From Zeugodacus cucurbitae (lineage: Eukaryota > Arthropoda > Insecta > Diptera > Tephritidae): 64,000 nucleotides of DNA. The stretch lies in the NCBI RefSeq assembly GCF_028554725.1, contig NC_071668.1, positions 6,531,001-6,595,000 of the forward strand. Direction: 5' to 3'. The first letter of the stretch is position 1, and every line of letters begins with the position of its first letter. This document shows, piece by piece, positions 1-11,239 of this stretch. Below the pieces are notes generated by a model, which made no database searches, had not been told where the DNA came from, and saw nothing but the letters and a program-made list of their open reading frames with translations. A program made the position numbers and the translations under genes.

Positions 1-1525
1 CCAAGACGCGAATGCGCTGACTGTTTGTTTGATGACAGGAGATATTTCGTCTTGTCCTCGTTCACCACCAGACCCATTCGCTTCGCTTCCTTATCCAGGC
101 GGGAAAAAGCAGAACTAACGGCGCGGGTGTTGTTTCCGATGATATCAATATCATCGGCGTACGCCAGGAGCTGTACACTCTTGTAGAAGATTGTACCTTC
201 TCTATTTAGCTCTGCAGCTCTTATAATTTTCTCCAGCATCAAGTTAAAGAAGTCGCACGATAGCGAGTCACCTTGTCTGAAACCTCGTTTGGTATCGAAC
301 GGCTCGGAGAGGTCCTTCCCGATCCTGACGGAGCTTTTGGTGTTGCTCAACGTCAACTTACACAGCCGTATTAGTTTTGCGGGGATACCAAATTCAGACA
401 TCGCGGCATAAAGGCAGCTCCTTTTCGTGCTGTCGAAAGCAGCTTTAAAGTCGACAAATAGATGGTGTGTGTCGATCCTTTTTTCACGGGTCTTCTCCAA
501 GATTTGGCGCATGGTGAATATCTGGTCAGTTGTTGATTTTCCAGGTCTAAAGCCACACTGATAAGGTCCAATCAGTTTGTTGACGGTGGGCTTTAGTCTT
601 TCACACAGTACGCTCGATAGAACCTTATAAGCGATGTTAAGGAGGCTTATCCCACGATAGTTGGCGCAGATTGTGGGGTCTCCCTTTTTGTGGATTGGGC
701 AGAGTACACTGAGATTCCAATCGTCGGGCATGCTTTCTTCCGACCATATTTCGCAAAGAAGCTGATGCATGCACCTTATCAGCTCTTCGCCGCCGTATTT
801 GAATAGCTCGGCCGGCAATCCATCGGCCCCCGCCGCCTTGTTGTTCTTCAAGCGGGTAATTGCTATTCTAATTTCTTCACGGTCGGGCAATGGAACATCT
901 GTTCCATCGTCGTCGATTGGGGAATCGGGTTCGCCATCTCCTGGTGTTGTACTTTCACTGCCATTCAGCAGGCTGGAGAAGTGTTCCCTCCACAAACACA
1001 GTATACTCTGGTCATCAACCACTAGATCACCGCTGGGGGTCCTACAGGAGTGTGCTCCGGTCTTGAAACCTTCAGTTAGTCGCCGGATCTTTTCGTAAAA
1101 TTTTCGAGCATTACCCCTGTCGGCCAGCTTGTCAAGCTCTTCATACTCACGCATTTCTGCCTCTTTCTTTCTTTTTCTGCAAATGCGTCTCGCTTCCCTC
1201 TTCAGCTCTCGGTATCTTTCCCATCCCGCTCGTGTTGCGGTCGATCGCAACATTGCGAGGTAGGCAGTCTGTTTTCTCTCCACTGCGAGACGACAATCCT
1301 CATCATACCAGCTGTTTTTTTGGCTTTTCCGAAAGCCAATGGTTTCGGTTGCAGCTGTACGTAAGGAGTTTGATATGCCGTCCCACAGCTCCCTTATACC
1401 GAGATGCTGATGAGTGCTCTCAGAGAGCAGGAGTGCAAGTCGAGTAGAAAATCGTTCGGCTGTCGGTTGTGATTGCAGCTTCTCGATGTCGAACCTTCCT
1501 TGTGTTTGTTGTCTACGCCAGTTAA
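1..1525 (-). mobile_element. Non-LTR retrotransposon, 5'-truncated copy running off the left edge
   Basis: The minus strand encodes a reverse transcriptase of the LINE type. The coding frame is cut at the 5' side near 1525, where coding character stops abruptly in AT-rich DNA, and it continues beyond position 1. No endonuclease domain is present, as expected for incomplete reverse transcription. The same family has 3' pieces at 8778-9498, 4671-5097 and 62400-62796. The frame has no stop, so this copy is young compared with the other three. The clade (I, Jockey or CR1 group) cannot be fixed from what is visible. Confidence 0.9.
3..1523 (-). CDS. Reverse transcriptase ORF of the retrotransposon (partial, no stops)
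   Basis: Reading the minus strand in the frame with codons at plus positions divisible by 3 gives about 507 codons without a stop. Recognisable blocks in order are NWRRQQTQGRFD at the start, a basic KRKKEAEMREYEELDKLADR helix, AAGADGLPAEL, FRPGKSTTDQIF, the palm motif A FVDFKAAFDS (plus about 431-462), motif B RQGDSLSCDFFN (about 250-285), and the catalytic box YADDIDIIG (about 147-170). All catalytic aspartates of a LINE reverse transcriptase are present. There is no natural start because the copy is truncated, so the frame is probably not translated from its own promoter. The C-terminal part lies beyond the window. Confidence 0.88.
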
Positions 1526-3300
1526 AAAGAAGAAGAATATAACAGTATAGCATCAACGGAGATCTCATAATTTTCTATAAGTTGGATTGCTTCAATCAGT
1601 TATCGAGGCCGCTTCCAAAAAAGTTTTAACCGATAACGCCAGTCCACAATTCACATGAGACAGATCTTCTTTGGTATTTTACTAACAGTAGTGTTGTCTT
1701 ACGACGCCTCATTACTGAAATAGTGTTCTTCCCCAAATTCCTAACGAGTAACGAGTGCGGCTGGTGAAAACCATCCTGTCTGTCCAGTTTTGCAACACTT
1801 TTTCCTGCACAGTCGGTCCAGTCTCTGGTATAATGACCCGACTGTTCGTTTCTAATCGGTCTACAGCTGAGTTTATGAAATAATACTTCTCATATGATTT
1901 CGATCCTAGAAATTCGTTCCAATAAAGTGATGGTTTCAAGAGATTTATGGCTGGTTGAACCATTTAATTCTTTGACATTTGATATTGATGTGAAGAACCG
2001 AAAGGTCAGTACTCATTTGCCTGAAAGGCTCAATGACGCCACTGACGGTAAGGTTGGTTTCATCTTCAGTTTTAGAAACTAGTTTTAGAAATCAGACAAT
2101 AACATTTCTAGATGAAATAAAGTCTATGGAATTACGTAAGAGCTTCAAATACGACAGTTTTATTAAGCTCTAACCAGAAATGTCAAACACATATTTTTCT
2201 TTGACAGTTGGTTTGACAGCATTTCGCTCTATGACATTCTATCCTCAATAAAATTGGTTTAATGGCTGAAAGTGGCCGATTGAACTAGCTGCGAGTCAGT
2301 ATATCTCAACTTTTACGAAGACTTTTTCGGAAAATAAAGCGCTTATGCTGAAATCAGTAATTGAGTAAGTTACCTTCGTATTTTTGCTCATTTTTTGTGC
2401 AGCGTCTTATATATATATGACTAGAACATCTGCAACATTTCATCTAACAGACGAAACTTTACCCACTCACAATATTTTTTCATCCAAAATAAAAAGACAA
2501 ATACCAAATTTTTTAATTAACTAAAATATTTTATTGACTTTTAATGCATAAAAGGCAAATTTTTTCACATCAAAATGAACTATTTTCTTATTTTAACTTA
2601 AAAGTTTAAGACAAAAGAGACCAAAGTTGAAGAATAGAAACATTGTAGGAAAAAATACACCTTAAAAATCAGCAGCAAGCGAAGAAAACAATAAAAACTA
2701 ATAAAAGAAAGTGTATTCGATGCAAACGAGCTGGCGAACAAAGGATGCAATATTGAGGAACATTGACTGGTGGCTGGCAGGAAGTGCCACGCTCACTCAC
2801 TCACTCATCGAGAGAGTATCGAGGAATATGCAGCTGTGTGTGTAACGGTGACAACCCGGCGGAGAAATGAAAACAGCGAAAGAGTAGTTAGAAAAAATTG
2901 TAAGACCAGAGTTCGGGAACTCTTGAAACTACTCGTGGTGTTCGTGGTGAACATTACTGTTTTCTCATTTCTACTCGAGACTGGGAATTCTTAAACACTT
3001 TGGACTAGTCTGGCACTACTGAAAAGGAAACTACATCGCAAATTGGTGCCAAGTGAGGACTAGTTCCAAACTAGTCCGTTTCTCCGAAAGTGTATTACTG
3101 CATTCCGTGATATCAACGCTATTGTTGTTGTTGTTGCACTGGTGTGCCGTTATAGTATATTCAATTACATAATTGCTTAACACATTGTTGCCGTGGACCT
3201 ACCAAGTACGTGCTCATATACAAATTAATGGAATGGTGTAAATGAATGATTGAGTGTATGGATGAATGAGGAACCGCTATCGAAGAACCAACTGAAGCGC
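1526..3300. other. Gene-free stretch between retrotransposon and minus-strand gene
   Basis: No coding gene is supported here. 1526-2640 is AT-rich. 2640-3290 is less AT-rich with GA- and CAA-rich texture and would be downstream of the 3308-6640 gene. An AATAAA on the minus strand near 2525-2540 could serve that gene as a distant polyadenylation signal; no nearer canonical signal was seen. Confidence 0.4.
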
Positions 3301-3307
3301 AAGTGCT

Positions 3308-6300
3308 TCACTCTTCGATGGTGCAGAGATTAGGTGCACGCAAAATGATACTGGTTGCCTTGCCACCGTTGGCCAGCAGAGCGGACGTAGCGTTGCCATT
3401 CAAGTGTCCATTGTGTCTCGACTTGCCACGTGACGGCTTCACTTGTAGATGCTGCTGGTTGTAGTAGTGTTGCTGGTGCTGCTGTTGTTTGCCGTTAAGC
3501 AACAAAAGCCTTTGGTGTTGATAGTGCTGTGGATGTGGATGCACATAAATGCCCGTATCGCGCAACTTGCGATACAAGGATATATACTTGCCGGCCGTTG
3601 TGGTTCTAGGAACTATATACTTCTCACAGAAACCGGTTTTGGAGCGTGCGGCAGCGCTGAGCTTGTCATAGGCGAGCGCCTGCAGGAATGCCAATACGAA
3701 TGTGTAACAATTGTGGCTATCCTCCTGGTAATGGGAGACGGTCCAGCGATCCGGCTGATTGCAAATCTGCGGGCGAGCAAACGGATGTCAAATGGACACA
3801 TACATATGGATTGAATACAAGCACATATACATATATGTATGTATGTATGTATGTATGTAGGTGTGTGCGTGCCACATTTTGTGGTAGCTGCATCAATGGT
3901 TGGCTCTAACACTCATAGCTGGCAAGCAGTGAAGCATGCCGAAGCCGTAGGTGCTACGCTTAATTGCGCTTTTCTTGCGGCAATTCTCATGCACACACAG
4001 ATACATATACACACAGACGCATAACGGCGCATAACTTACCTGCTGCAATATATCATCCCAATAGTCATACCATGGTTCGGGGACATCGCCAACCAGCAGG
4101 CATTGCCACCAATCGGACATGCGTGCATTATCGGGCCGATGGCGCCGCAAGCCATACCGATCGAATTCCACAACACAACCCGTTGAGGTCGTCACGGCAA
4201 TATGCAAATCGGTTGAGTTGTTGTAGTCACTGTGGAATATACATACGTTGAAAGAGACCACACACATAAATCTATCAGCTAACATATGCATTGTAAGTGT
4301 GTGTTTGTATAGTTGTATATGCTATGGTTTAGCTGCTAAGTAGCATCGAAGGAAACTAATTTGTCGTATTGAGTATGTTGGTGAATGTGGGGCACAAATT
4401 GAGATTGAACGCTTATGGAGGACAAGCCAATATGCGCAGCAAGTACTGCAATTCATTTTAATTTTTAGTCACCATTTAAGTGATTTAAACAGGACAGAAT
4501 TAGGAAGCTTTTTAGAGCTTAATGAGCTTTTTGCAGATGATCAAAAGCGTGGACATATTTTTTCGGTTTCGGTAAAGATAGTTGAAGCTTCTCATCCTAA
4601 ATACCATCAATGAGATGTCTATTCCATGTAATATTTCTTGGGTTTAATTAACATTTCTTTCTTGGGTTTTATCATTCCCGTCCTGCTCTATGGTGCTGAT
4701 GTCAACATCCGATGAGACGACCCAAGGACATGTCGAGTGGAAAATTTTGCGCAAGATTTATGGTCCTCAGAACATTGGCAAAGGCGAATACCGCAGACGA
4801 TGAAACAATGTGCTATACGACATTGACATTGTTCAGCGAATAAAAAGACAGCGGCTACGCTGGCTAGGTCATGTTATCAGAATGGACAAAAACACTCCAG
4901 CTCTGAAACTGTTCGATGCAATACCCGTCGATGGAAGCAAAAGAAACATGAAGAGAAAGGTCTCCACTCCGTTGGAACGACCAGGTGGAAAAAGACCTTG
5001 GCAGCACAACTGGCGGTGAATTGCGAAGGAAAGAGAAAAATAACGCGCTATCTCAATTCGATTCGGCTATAATCGGATAAACGTTTTCTACGCCAATTTA
5101 CAATAAAGGAGTTTCCTCAAAAACTGTTCAGTATACTCATGGATCTTTGGGTTTGCGATTGTGCTTTCAAAAAATATAATAAGGCGGAAAGAGAACGTGG
5201 AAGAACTTGTCAGTAAAAGGCTGGCTTCAGCCTAAAACCCATTTGTTTACAGCATTAAACTCCAAGATACGAAGATACACCATGACCATATCACCAAATA
5301 TGAATACACAGCACTTAATCCATCCACTGAAATGTATGGAAGTAATGCTGGACAGGGTTTTGATTTCCATACTTCGGATTGAGACCACTATTAGCACGGA
5401 TCACTAACAATTCAGTCAAAATACCTTATACTAATCATAATCATATAAATCCCAGAAATTCTGTCTGTCTGAGAAAATCAAGAAGTACTGGGGGAGCAAC
5501 GGACCGCTAGAAGTCCGTACAAAGAATGTGGTGTACTTACAAAATTATTTTGCATACAATATTGAGTTGGACAACAATATTGCTGGTGGATAGGAAAATT
5601 ATCCGAGACCTCATCGAAAACAATTTACGGTGAACTTAGAAACCAGACCTAAGACCTGGTATGATATTGCTGTGTAGATCAGAAATCATCAAGCACTCTC
5701 TTTTCAGAGCATAAGAACAGTTCTTTTCGGTTTGCAAACATTTTGAGATTACTCAGTCTAGAATCATCGAATACGGGATTGAAAAAACTGGAAACTTGTG
5801 TCAAAAGCAGCTCGCTACAATGTTGGATCATAAGAGAGCTTCTTTGTAGATTCAAATATATGAGCCTTGGGATCAACTCGAGCACAGAAAGTCACAGTAT
5901 TTTTGGGTTTATTGAAATGGAATGCATATACGCGCAAATTAAGCCAATGTACTTCCTGCACTTAGCATGCTCTCTCTGCCTTAACTTTTTGAATACAGAA
6001 CTCAGCAGTTGTAAATTGTGTGAGTGTATGTGTGTGTGACAAAAATGTGTACTCACTTGAGAAAATCGCCTGTGGTCGGACGTAAAACAATTGCGCAGGG
6101 ATATTGCGAGGCACGTATGAACGGATAGGGCAAGCGAAAAGGTAATAAACGTGTGCCACCAACAACACCAACACCAGCGCTACCTGTGCTACGTGTGCGT
6201 CCACCGGTGTAGCCACCATTGCTCACCGTTTCATTACCACGTACAACGTCCTCATCGTCAGCCGCATCGGCCGCATCATGCTTGCCGTCCACATCGACGC

Positions 6301-6637
6301 CAGTGTCTAATACTTGTTTGCATTTGGGGCAACGGTGTGGCAAGTGGAAGCAGAAAACTTTTACATTGCAATGATGAAAGCATAAAATGCCTGGATCTGA
6401 GGTAATTGTTGGTGTTGTTGTTGCTGCTCTGCTGCCAGTTGTTCCTCTTGCTGTCGTTGAGGCATGTGTCGTTTGTTTAGTAACTCTTGTTGTTGTTTTT
6501 TCACTTGCTGCCGCTGTTTTTGTTGTTGTTGTCATCAGCATGCTCGTGGTCGGCATTGTTGTGCCGTTTGTTGTCAATGTTGTCATCGCAGCGGTTAGTG
6601 TTTTTGTTGTTGTCAATGTAGTTGTTGCTGCCAACAT
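3308..6637 (-). CDS. MKRN2OS: MKRN2OS-like (DUF4796 family) protein, three exons
   Basis: Minimal model: complement of join(3308-3766, 4040-4229, 6057-6637), 1230 nt, 409 residues. The first donor reads AA|GTGAGT (exon end 6057) and meets acceptor CCACAG|TGAC (4229), making one Asn codon. The second donor is CAG|GTAAGT (4040), joined to acceptor CGCAG|ATT (3766) in phase 0. Conserved blocks match vertebrate MKRN2OS in order: FHHC (87-90) with CPKC (103-106), a possible zinc knuckle; PYPF (170-173); LRPTTGDFL (185-193); STDLHIAV (199-206); DSHNCYTF (273-280); EKYIVPRT (305-312); KYISLYRKLRDTGIYV (317-332). Residues 333-409 are a His/Gln-rich tail absent from the vertebrate protein. The function of the family is unknown to me. 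Intron 1 is 1827 nt and holds a retrotransposon piece; intron 2 is 273 nt. The N-terminus is unsure: residues 1-80 are Thr-rich low complexity, the frame stays open upstream to a good acceptor (TTTCTTTACAG, exon from 6820), and another acceptor exists at 6399-6400. No makorin gene lies opposite, unlike in vertebrates. Confidence 0.82.
3834..3859. repeat. (GTAT)n microsatellite in intron 2 of the MKRN2OS-like gene
   Basis: Six to seven tandem GTAT units lie inside the 273-nt intron. Confidence 0.9.
4671..5097 (+). mobile_element. Decayed 3' fragment of the non-LTR retrotransposon (copy 3)
   Basis: The sequence begins with ATCATTCCCGTCCTGCTCTA, coding for the IIPVLLYGA segment. It carries the QRIKRQRLRWLGHVIRMD segment, and ends with GATTCGGCTATAATCGG and ACGCCAAT, as in the copies at 8778 and 62400. 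The frame is broken by stops and small indels. It lies in intron 1 of the MKRN2OS-like gene, opposite to that gene's direction. It lacks the CATA-repeat tail seen in two sister copies. Confidence 0.85.
5098..6050. other. Remainder of intron 1, no recognised element
   Basis: AT-rich DNA between the retrotransposon fragment and the donor at 6051-6056. No open frame with family resemblance and no clean terminal repeats were seen. Confidence 0.4.
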
Positions 6638-6820
6638 GTTTTTTGGGAATGATGCGTTTATTACGTTGCGTACGCTTCCGCTGTTCTCGCGGCTTATCTT
6701 CCTTGCTCCTCTTAACTCCTTCCTACTTCTCGCGGCTGTGGTCTTTGTACCTTCTGCGGTCTCTGTTTGTGTTGCGTATTTGCTGTTGTCGCTGTTCTCA
6801 TCCGATGCGCTGTTGTTGTC
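6638..6820 (-). other. Probable 5' extension of the first recognised MKRN2OS-like exon
   Basis: The minus-strand frame of the 6057-6637 exon remains open upstream without a methionine. It encodes an acidic, Ser/Asn-rich then basic segment (DNNSASDENSDNSK, later RKELRGARKISREN). It begins immediately after a pyrimidine-rich acceptor, TTTCTTTACAG, at 6821-6822, and a stop lies further upstream. If the acceptor is used, the start codon sits in an unseen upstream exon. The alternative is initiation at the ATG at 6637. Confidence 0.45.
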
Positions 6821-6829
6821 CTGTAAAGA

Positions 6830-8340
6830 AACATAAAGTCCTTGTTAATAAAGTTGAGACAAGTACACTGCGTGTGCTTTGCGCTAAGCGGTGGACAATC
6901 TCATTGCGAAGGACACGAATGCAGCTACTTTTGTGGCATATTAAACACTTGCCATTCATTGTCACTTAACCATTGAGCCGGGCTTTTAACCGAACCAAAC
7001 CAATCGAAGATAACAAGCGCCAACGCGCCAGCGACTGTTTTGGAAGCGTGCACGAGGACGGTTGAATAAGATTGACATGCAAAGTAACTTCAAATGCAAG
7101 GCTGAGTTGGTAACTAGAACTGTCAAATATTGAAGCTTTCTAGGTCATTCATAGTCGTCGGGCTAAAATACTGATTAAAGAGAAAGAAATTCTTCTTAAA
7201 TTAAGTAAGAAACCAGATTCTGAAAGCATTTCTTGCAAATAACACTTCTAGGATCAAAGGCACCCGAAACCCTCACTAGTAAACGTTCCTTCTACTATTT
7301 TCATTTACGTTTTCGTTTTTTATGGTTTACGGAAAGCATTTTTATTCGAAAGCAGTCCAATGCCTTGGTGCATTTTGGGTTAAGAGGACTCTACACCGAA
7401 GCTTAAGGGTACTCAGATATAATATTAGAATCTGTCTCGTAAATCGATGGGTGATATAGATCCATCAAAGTAGAGATGTAAGGTTCCTGTAGCTGACGGC
7501 ATCCTAATTAAGTGGCTTAGGTGGATATGAGGCTTGTATTGCTTTCTCGATCTTGAATGAAGCTACTGGAAGGTGTTTTAGATCATAGTTGGTTCCAAGC
7601 TAGTTTTCGTAACAGGAATAAAAAGTTGATGCTGGATTCCGAACTTGAATAACTGAGCTAGACAAAGTACAAAGAAGCGGAGCTACAGGAATAAGACAGA
7701 AAGGTTTAATATCATATATGGATCTGTGGACCGAAGTGACCTTTATCTTAGTCCATGCGAACTTCCAATAAAATAATGGTTTGAGATGATTTGCGAAAAC
7801 TTTTGATCGAAGAAAGTTGTGAAAATCGAGGACTAATGAAGGAAAGATCACTTTGAAAGAGTTCAGCACTGTTCCTCCATAGCACCCCCGTATAACGCAC
7901 AGTCCACAAATATTTGAAATTCAGTGACAAGCGCCGCTCAATTTTACTTTCGGACGCAGTTGAGTGGCGCGGAAAACGTTGTAACGAGAAAGAGTTTATT
8001 GCCAATTTCATCCAACAACTACTGATTAGGAGCGAGACCACTAGCGCATTGTAGTTGTTGTATATGTATATTAGCCAGTGCGTGCTTGTACGCACCCGAA
8101 TAGCGTACACATTTTCGCTTCCCCAACTTTCGTTACACGCTTCATTGTTGTTTTTGCTTTTGTTCAGCGATTTCATTGAAAGTTGCACAGCGTACAAGAA
8201 CAATGCGTAACATAGCGCTTGACAATCGGCATGACAAGTGCGCCTGGAATGGGGGCAACAAGTTGGCCAATCAAGCAAATTAGTATGATAAACTCTCTAA
8301 GGAGTTGTGCTATTCTGTGTCTGTAAGAAATTAAATTAAT
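6830..8340. other. Upstream region of the MKRN2OS-like gene, no gene recognised
   Basis: This stretch should hold the promoter or first exon of the minus-strand gene. No start codon and donor pair could be chosen with confidence. A short minus-strand frame beginning ATGTCAATC near 7079 ends after about 30 codons and lacks a convincing donor. Confidence 0.3.
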
Positions 8341-8430
8341 ATTTTATGACGTAAATGCATAAATAGATGCATATATCCGAACTTATTGACGTAGATACAT
8401 ATGTGCACTTACGTCAATACATAAGTAGTC
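8341..8430. promoter_or_regulatory. Cluster of CRE-like TGACGTA sites, two of them inverted
   Basis: TATGACGTAAAT at 8345-8356, TTGACGTA at 8386-8393 and TTACGTCA at 8409-8416 fall within 75 bp. The last two form an inverted repeat with matching ACTTAT/ATAAGT flanks around a 15-bp centre. Binding by CREB/ATF or other bZIP proteins is an inference from the motif only. Confidence 0.35.
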
Positions 8431-8777
8431 TGTGGAAAAATTCTGGATTTGCTTATTAATGTCCATAATTAATGTGGCAATTTCCGTAATTCTGTCTTTA
8501 ACACAGATAGTGATTAGAGTATGTTTAGTTCATCAATTTATTATTTATAACACCTTAATATAATCTAGAAATATATCTGTGACCGGAATGTTGGGACGAA
8601 CTGAGCTCATCATACACTTCTATCCGTCCGTCTACTCGTCCATTTGTCTATAAAACCTATAACTCCCGTCAAATAATGGAATACGTTCGAAAAACGGCGG
8701 TATCGGACCATTGTCACAGCTGATCAACGGTTCCATTGAAATATACTTGATCGACAAAATACAATTTTATTCTTAAA

Positions 8778-9498
8778 TGTATGTATGTGATTGGCGTTTG
8801 AACCGTTTAGCCGGTTATAGCCGAATCGACGATAGTGTGCCATTTCTCTCTCTCCTTCGCAAATCAGCGCCAGTTGGAGATCTCAAGTGTAACCAGGTCG
8901 CTCTCCACCTGGTCCCTCCAACGAAGTGGAGGCCTTCCCCTTCCTCGGCTTCCTCCTGCGGGTACTGCATCGAACACTTTCAGGGCTGGAGTGTTTTCGT
9001 CTATTCGGACAACATGACCTAGCCAGGCTAGCCGCTGTATTTTTATTCGTTGAACTATGTCAATGTCGTCGTATAACTTCATCGTTCCATCGTCTGCGGC
9101 ATTCGCCGTTGCCAATGTTCTGAGGACCATAAATCTTGCGCAACATTTTCCTCGCGAAAACCTCTAGTGTAAAGCAGGACGGGAATGAGATCGAGAGAGG
9201 ACTTAACTGTTCAATTGCCTACTCAGTCCAAAGTAGCACCTGTTGGCAAGAGTGATTCTGCGCTGGATTTCGAGGCTGACATTGTTCGTGTTGAGATATA
9301 CGAAACTATCTACTACTTCAAAGTTATGGCTGTCAACAGTGACGTGGGAGCCAAGACCCCGAGTGCGCTGACTGCTTCTTTGATGACAGGAGATATTTCG
9401 TCTTGTCCTCATGCACCTCCAGACCCATTCGCTTCACTTCCTTATCCAGGCGGGAAAAAGCAGAACTAACGGCACGGTTGTTGCTTCCGATGATATCG
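8778..9498 (-). mobile_element. 3' fragment of the non-LTR retrotransposon (copy 2)
   Basis: The minus strand matches the 1-1525 copy at 9340-9498 (through the DDID region) and extends to the element's 3' end. Segments read VDSHNFEVVDSFVYL, LEIQRRITLANRCYFGLSRQL, then MVLRTLATANAADDGTMKLYDDIDIVQRI and LAWLGHVVRIDENTPALKVFDAV. The frame is interrupted and has an internal deletion. The 3' end reads GGTTCAAACGCCAATCACATACATACAT, so the tail is a CATA tetranucleotide repeat, not poly(A). The 5' truncation falls at 9498. Confidence 0.88.
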
Positions 9499-10979
9499 AT
9501 TATAAGTTAGATAATTATCTTGTATATTAAAAACATTTTTTATACCAAATTTAGTAGCTTTTGTAAGAAGTAAATGTTAGTAAAAAATTATCTTAAGTCA
9601 TTTAAGATGTCCACAAATGGTGAAGTCTTTGACAGTTTTACCAAATCGATCTTAAATCGACTTTAATTTCTACTTATCCTGGTTATTCAAAAACCGAAAT
9701 TTTAACAATTTATTTTAAAAAATGCTAAATCATTATGGTAAGACAGATATTTAAATTTTAAAGTTTCCAATAGAACAAAATCAATACGTGATCTATATCA
9801 AACCGTTTATATCTGTTAGGGTAAGCTATTGGGATATTTCTACAATTTGTAGTTGAGACTAAATTCCTTTAGTTAATATATATTTCGAAAAAGACCTAAA
9901 TCGGTCAAGAAATACGATTTTTATCAATAATTTGACGCCAGCGCTATCTATCGGCATTATTTATATTTAATTTAATTTTAATAAAACTTACCATTTTTTT
10001 CCTTAGTGGGGAAGAATGTTATTGTTAAGGGTCAGGTATGAAGACTATTACGGAATTTCATATTGTCAGACTTCTGTTTGATCAAATAATTTCATAAGTT
10101 TCAAACGGTTTTAAGGTTTAAAATTGAATTATGGTTTTTTAAACTTCTTCTTTGATTATTAAACTGTTCCTAAATATTAAATATTAAAATTTTTATTTTT
10201 CGATTTGCAACCTAAAATTACGCTTGGACTCAAGTACTCTATTCTATGTATTTAAGTCCAAGCATTTTGTGGATGTGGATATGGCATATAAATCTAGTAT
10301 TTGTGGCTACTATGAATATTTTTCGGCTATACAAGTCAATATACAAAGCTTTCATTGCACGACCAGCTGATAATAATCATATATTTAGATTTGTGTTGCC
10401 ACTTAACAACTTCTTTATCTTAACCTCAAATGGTTGTCCAACTACGATTTATACCACAATTCCCAACAGTCACCCTTTACTTATACTAGCTAAGAATAAA
10501 TATATTAAGTCTAATAACGCATTTATGAGTAAATTGACATATTAATCGTAGAAAAGGAATCAATTTATAACTCTTCAATACTTCAGTGTGTCTAGGTATG
10601 TGTGCACCATTTCCTCAAAACGAAATTGATAAGCATATCAAAGTCACTCAATCAACAATAGACCTACACAAACAAACCAACCAGAAACACACGCACATGC
10701 CTACACATACACACACACAAATCCTAGAAATATAAAGAAACTGTGCGGCGATGGCGAGGCAGCCTATAAATAGCAAATATAACAATTTAACATTTCAAAC
10801 GATGCGCGTTTACATGCATACATACAAATTCAAACATGAATACAAACGTATGAGAACAACCAGCGACAGTGTGAGCTGCCGCGAGCGATGATTGTAAAAA
10901 TCAGTTTGGTTACGTATACGCCGTGTTGGGCTAAAAAGCCGGTTGCAAATGCTAAAGAAAACATAAACAAACCGGAAAA
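9499..10979. other. AT-rich intergenic DNA
   Basis: No coding or repeat family recognised. 10660-10730 contains CA-rich simple sequence. Confidence 0.4.
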
Positions 10980-11175
10980 ATGCCAACAAAAAGACAGAGG
11001 ACAATGAGAGAGAGAGCCAAAGATTGAAAGAAAGCAAGAAAACGGAATGCAATAAAAATGCGTTACTGAGAGAGCGAGAGCGCGTGGCAGAGAGAGAGCG
11101 CGAATGCAAATAGAAAAGTGAAAACTGCGTCGACTCACCACTAGCAAGCCGATACAGTGAGAGAGAGGGTGCATG
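10980..11175. promoter_or_regulatory. GAGA-rich block
   Basis: Several uninterrupted GAGAGAG runs (near 11007, 11067, 11091 and 11158) occur in about 200 bp, next to a less AT-rich island. In flies such runs are typical GAGA-factor sites at promoters. That use is inferred. Confidence 0.4.
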
Positions 11176-11239
11176 TTAAAGGATGCATAATTGATTCCGC
11201 TGAGTGCCATGCACCACCTACGAACCGTTAAAGGTGATT

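Noticed and set aside
3449..3814. Plus-strand frame of 121 codons
   Set aside because: Antisense of exon 3 of the MKRN2OS-like gene, which has family conservation and correct splice sites.
6387..6836. Plus-strand open frame of 149 codons, very rich in Val/Leu
   Set aside because: It is exactly antisense to the MKRN2OS-like exon and its hydrophobicity comes from the reverse of CAA/ACA triplets.
1712..7869. Similarity between 1915-1945 and 7761-7795 (TTCCAATAAA..ATGGTTT), both in minus frames with LKPxxYW text
   Set aside because: Only about 20 bp agree clearly and the rest diverges; it could be an old shared repeat but is too weak to list as an element.
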